This document shows positions 5,491 through 6,917 of a stretch of 6,917 nucleotides of DNA, piece after piece. How positions within the stretch are numbered: the stretch's first letter is position 1; the number at the start of each line of letters is the position of its first letter. Made by a program: the position numbers and the translations under genes. Source of the DNA: Hyphomicrobium sp. (GTDB taxonomy: Bacteria > Pseudomonadota > Alphaproteobacteria > Rhizobiales > Hyphomicrobiaceae); the NCBI GenBank assembly GCA_030609245.1, contig JAUWCP010000123.1:1-6917 (forward strand), given 5' to 3'. The notes under the pieces were generated by a model. The model did no database searches. It was given only the letters and a program-made list of their open reading frames with translations, and was not told the DNA's origin.

Positions 5491-5504
5491 GCGCGGCAGC
5501 GCGC
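5491..5504. terminator. Short GC hairpin between convergent stop codons
   Basis: GCGCG (5491-5495), loop GCAG, CGCGC (5500-5504), fills nearly the whole 17-bp gap between the mgtE stop and the stop of the convergent gene. It could slow polymerase from both sides, but neither strand has a U-tract, so it is not a classic intrinsic terminator. Confidence 0.3.
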
Positions 5505-5505
5505 C

Positions 5506-6840
5506 TCAGCTTGTCGGCTCGTCGAGTTTGCGCGTCAAATTCTCAAACTCGCGGCGTAATTCCTCGTTCTTGAAAATCTGATCGAACGTGGGCGCCTCCA
5601 GTTTTTGGATCGCTTCGAACGACGCCGCACTATCGCGCATTAGTCTCTTGAGCTGAAAGCTCGCCTCCACCGTCTCATACGTATTGTCAGCAATGCGAAG
5701 ATCGTGCGTAGCCCGTGTGCGCGCCCTCGCGATCTGCTCACGCTGATGCTGTAGGTAGCGCCGATAGGCCTTTGCTGCCTGGTGCGCAACCTTCTGCGCA
5801 TCGCGGTTCGCTTGCAGCGCGCGGCGCTGGTCGGGGCGGTTGTTGTGCTTTAAGAGCCGGCGCGTTTTGCCTTGGGCAGCCTTGATGTCCTTCAGAATGG
5901 CATCGAGTTTGGGTATATAGTTCGTATCGATCTTCGCGATCGCGGAGTCCTGTGCATGCACCAGCATCGCGAACAGCGCCGCGTGCATAGCAAAGTACTT
6001 GCGTGCCGTGCTCATGTTGTCGCCGGCCGCGGTCAATAGTTTGCCAAGCTGCGCGTCGATCGCCTTGGCCGCACTGAATACCGCAACGAGGCGCACAAGG
6101 TCGCCGGACAGCACACTGTCGAGCAAGAGATCGACCTGCTCGGGCGTAAGATCTACGCCCGCTTGCGACAGCGCGGTTGCGATTTCGATCTTGGTGGCGT
6201 CGATCTGATTCTGGTTCTCAACGACGCGCTTTTCTGCGTCCGTGATCTCTGTGCCCAGGCTGTCGACGGTATCGGTTAGCACGCCGGGCAGCAAGCCATC
6301 GTTCGGCGCCGTGATCTGCTTTTCTTTTAGCGCAGCGATGTGGCCTTCGATGTCCTGGATGTTCCGCCTCAGTCGTTCAACCTTCTTCTGCATGTCGACG
6401 ATAGGAACATCGGTAACGATGCCGAGCGCAGAATCGAGAAGATTGCGAACGTGGAGCTCGCGGTCCTCGCGCGTCTCCGTCCACAACGGCGTGACGATGA
6501 ACTCGTCCCTACCCGGCAGCTTCTGCGCTTGCGTGCGCTGTTCGGCTGTTTCCTTCAAGACCGCATCGATCGCCTGCATGAGCCGGCGCGCTTGTTCGTA
6601 TGTCTTTTGCCCCGCGCGTGGGTCTTGTGGCTGAGGCGCTGGCGGCCCCGCAACATCCTTTGCTCCCGGCGCAGGTTTGGCCGTAGTCTGGGCAACCTTG
6701 GTGCCGTTGGCAGAGTTGTTGATGAGTTCGGCGATGCCGTCGCGATTTGAACTCTGCGCCGCAGCCGGTCCCGAGAATGCACCAAGCGCGCCCGCGACGA
6801 GCGCCAACGCCAGATATGGCCCGCGAATATCGGCAGCCAT
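5506..6840 (-). CDS. Exported coiled-coil/helical protein of unknown function, 444 aa
   Basis: I do not recognise the family. ATG at 6840 is chosen over in-frame ATGs at 6861 and 6870 because GGAGGG lies 7 nt upstream and the protein then starts directly with a signal peptide: hydrophobic core about 8-22, cleavage AAA|QSS near 28/29, with an unusual Asp at position 4. Then come a short segment, a Pro/Ala-rich linker (about 52-78), and an almost wholly helical body. Heptad-like stretches include MQKKVERLRRNIQDIEGHIA, a second around ITDAEKRVVENQNQID, and a very basic Gln/Arg/Ala-rich region near RRYLQHQREQIARARTRATH. No transmembrane helix after the signal, no enzyme motif, no LPxTG, and no lipobox cysteine are seen. 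It ends with a charged helix (RREFENLTRKLDEPTS). Likely a periplasmic structural or adaptor protein. It converges on mgtE; its upstream partner lies outside the window. Confidence 0.88.
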   Translation of the reverse strand: MAADIRGPYLALALVAGALGAFSGPAAAQSSNRDGIAELINNSANGTKVAQTTAKPAPGAKDVAGPPAPQPQDPRAGQKTYEQARRLMQAIDAVLKETAEQRTQAQKLPGRDEFIVTPLWTETREDRELHVRNLLDSALGIVTDVPIVDMQKKVERLRRNIQDIEGHIAALKEKQITAPNDGLLPGVLTDTVDSLGTEITDAEKRVVENQNQIDATKIEIATALSQAGVDLTPEQVDLLLDSVLSGDLVRLVAVFSAAKAIDAQLGKLLTAAGDNMSTARKYFAMHAALFAMLVHAQDSAIAKIDTNYIPKLDAILKDIKAAQGKTRRLLKHNNRPDQRRALQANRDAQKVAHQAAKAYRRYLQHQREQIARARTRATHDLRIADNTYETVEASFQLKRLMRDSAASFEAIQKLEAPTFDQIFKNEELRREFENLTRKLDEPTS

Positions 6841-6917
6841 GATCGAGCCCTCCAAACTCATGGGCAACAAGCCCCGAAATTCAGGCTAATCCATGATCAG
6901 CGTGTATACTTGCTGTC

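Noticed and set aside
1..6917. CRISPR array, mobile element, defence island or toxin-antitoxin pair
   Set aside because: No regularly spaced repeats, transposase, integrase, nuclease or small toxin-like gene pair was seen; every long frame is either a household-type gene or its shadow.

Overview
The window reads as an ordinary chromosomal segment of a fairly GC-rich alphaproteobacterium, probably in the Hyphomicrobiales (Rhizobiales). That placement is inference from the codon style, the exported NodB-type deacetylase pair, the MgtE-type transporter and the Hsp20/alcohol dehydrogenase set. I saw no insertion sequence, integrase, phage gene, tRNA, rRNA, CRISPR array or toxin-antitoxin pair.

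Layout. Five genes lie on the minus strand from about 3825 down to the left edge. In transcription order they are two tandem paralogous exported polysaccharide deacetylases (3825-2806 and 2737-1616), an Hsp20 small heat-shock protein (1383-892), a small conserved-looking protein of unknown function (805-437), and the N-terminal third of a zinc-dependent alcohol dehydrogenase cut by the window edge (350-1). A 283-bp divergent intergenic region (3826-4108) separates them from a plus-strand mgtE magnesium transporter gene (4109-5488). mgtE converges, with only 17 bp between stop codons, on a minus-strand gene (6840-5506) for an exported, mostly helical, coiled-coil protein that I do not recognise.

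How the genes relate. The deacetylase pair probably acts on an envelope or exported polysaccharide in the periplasm. It looks like one transcription unit produced by tandem duplication. hsp20 has its own long upstream region with an RpoH-like promoter candidate, and a strong hairpin follows it, so it is probably expressed separately from both neighbours. MgtE imports Mg2+ across the inner membrane and has the full N domain, CBS pair and five-helix membrane domain.

The most interesting part is not a protein. The stretch upstream of mgtE carries a series of hairpins, two of them mutually exclusive, a 21-codon upstream ORF ending in tandem stops, and a Shine-Dalgarno sequence immediately followed by its own complement. 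This resembles a regulatory leader RNA controlling mgtE. It matches no Mg2+ leader I can recall, but it is a hypothesis from hand-folding only. The rest of the window is conventional, with the unassigned periplasmic protein the next best target.
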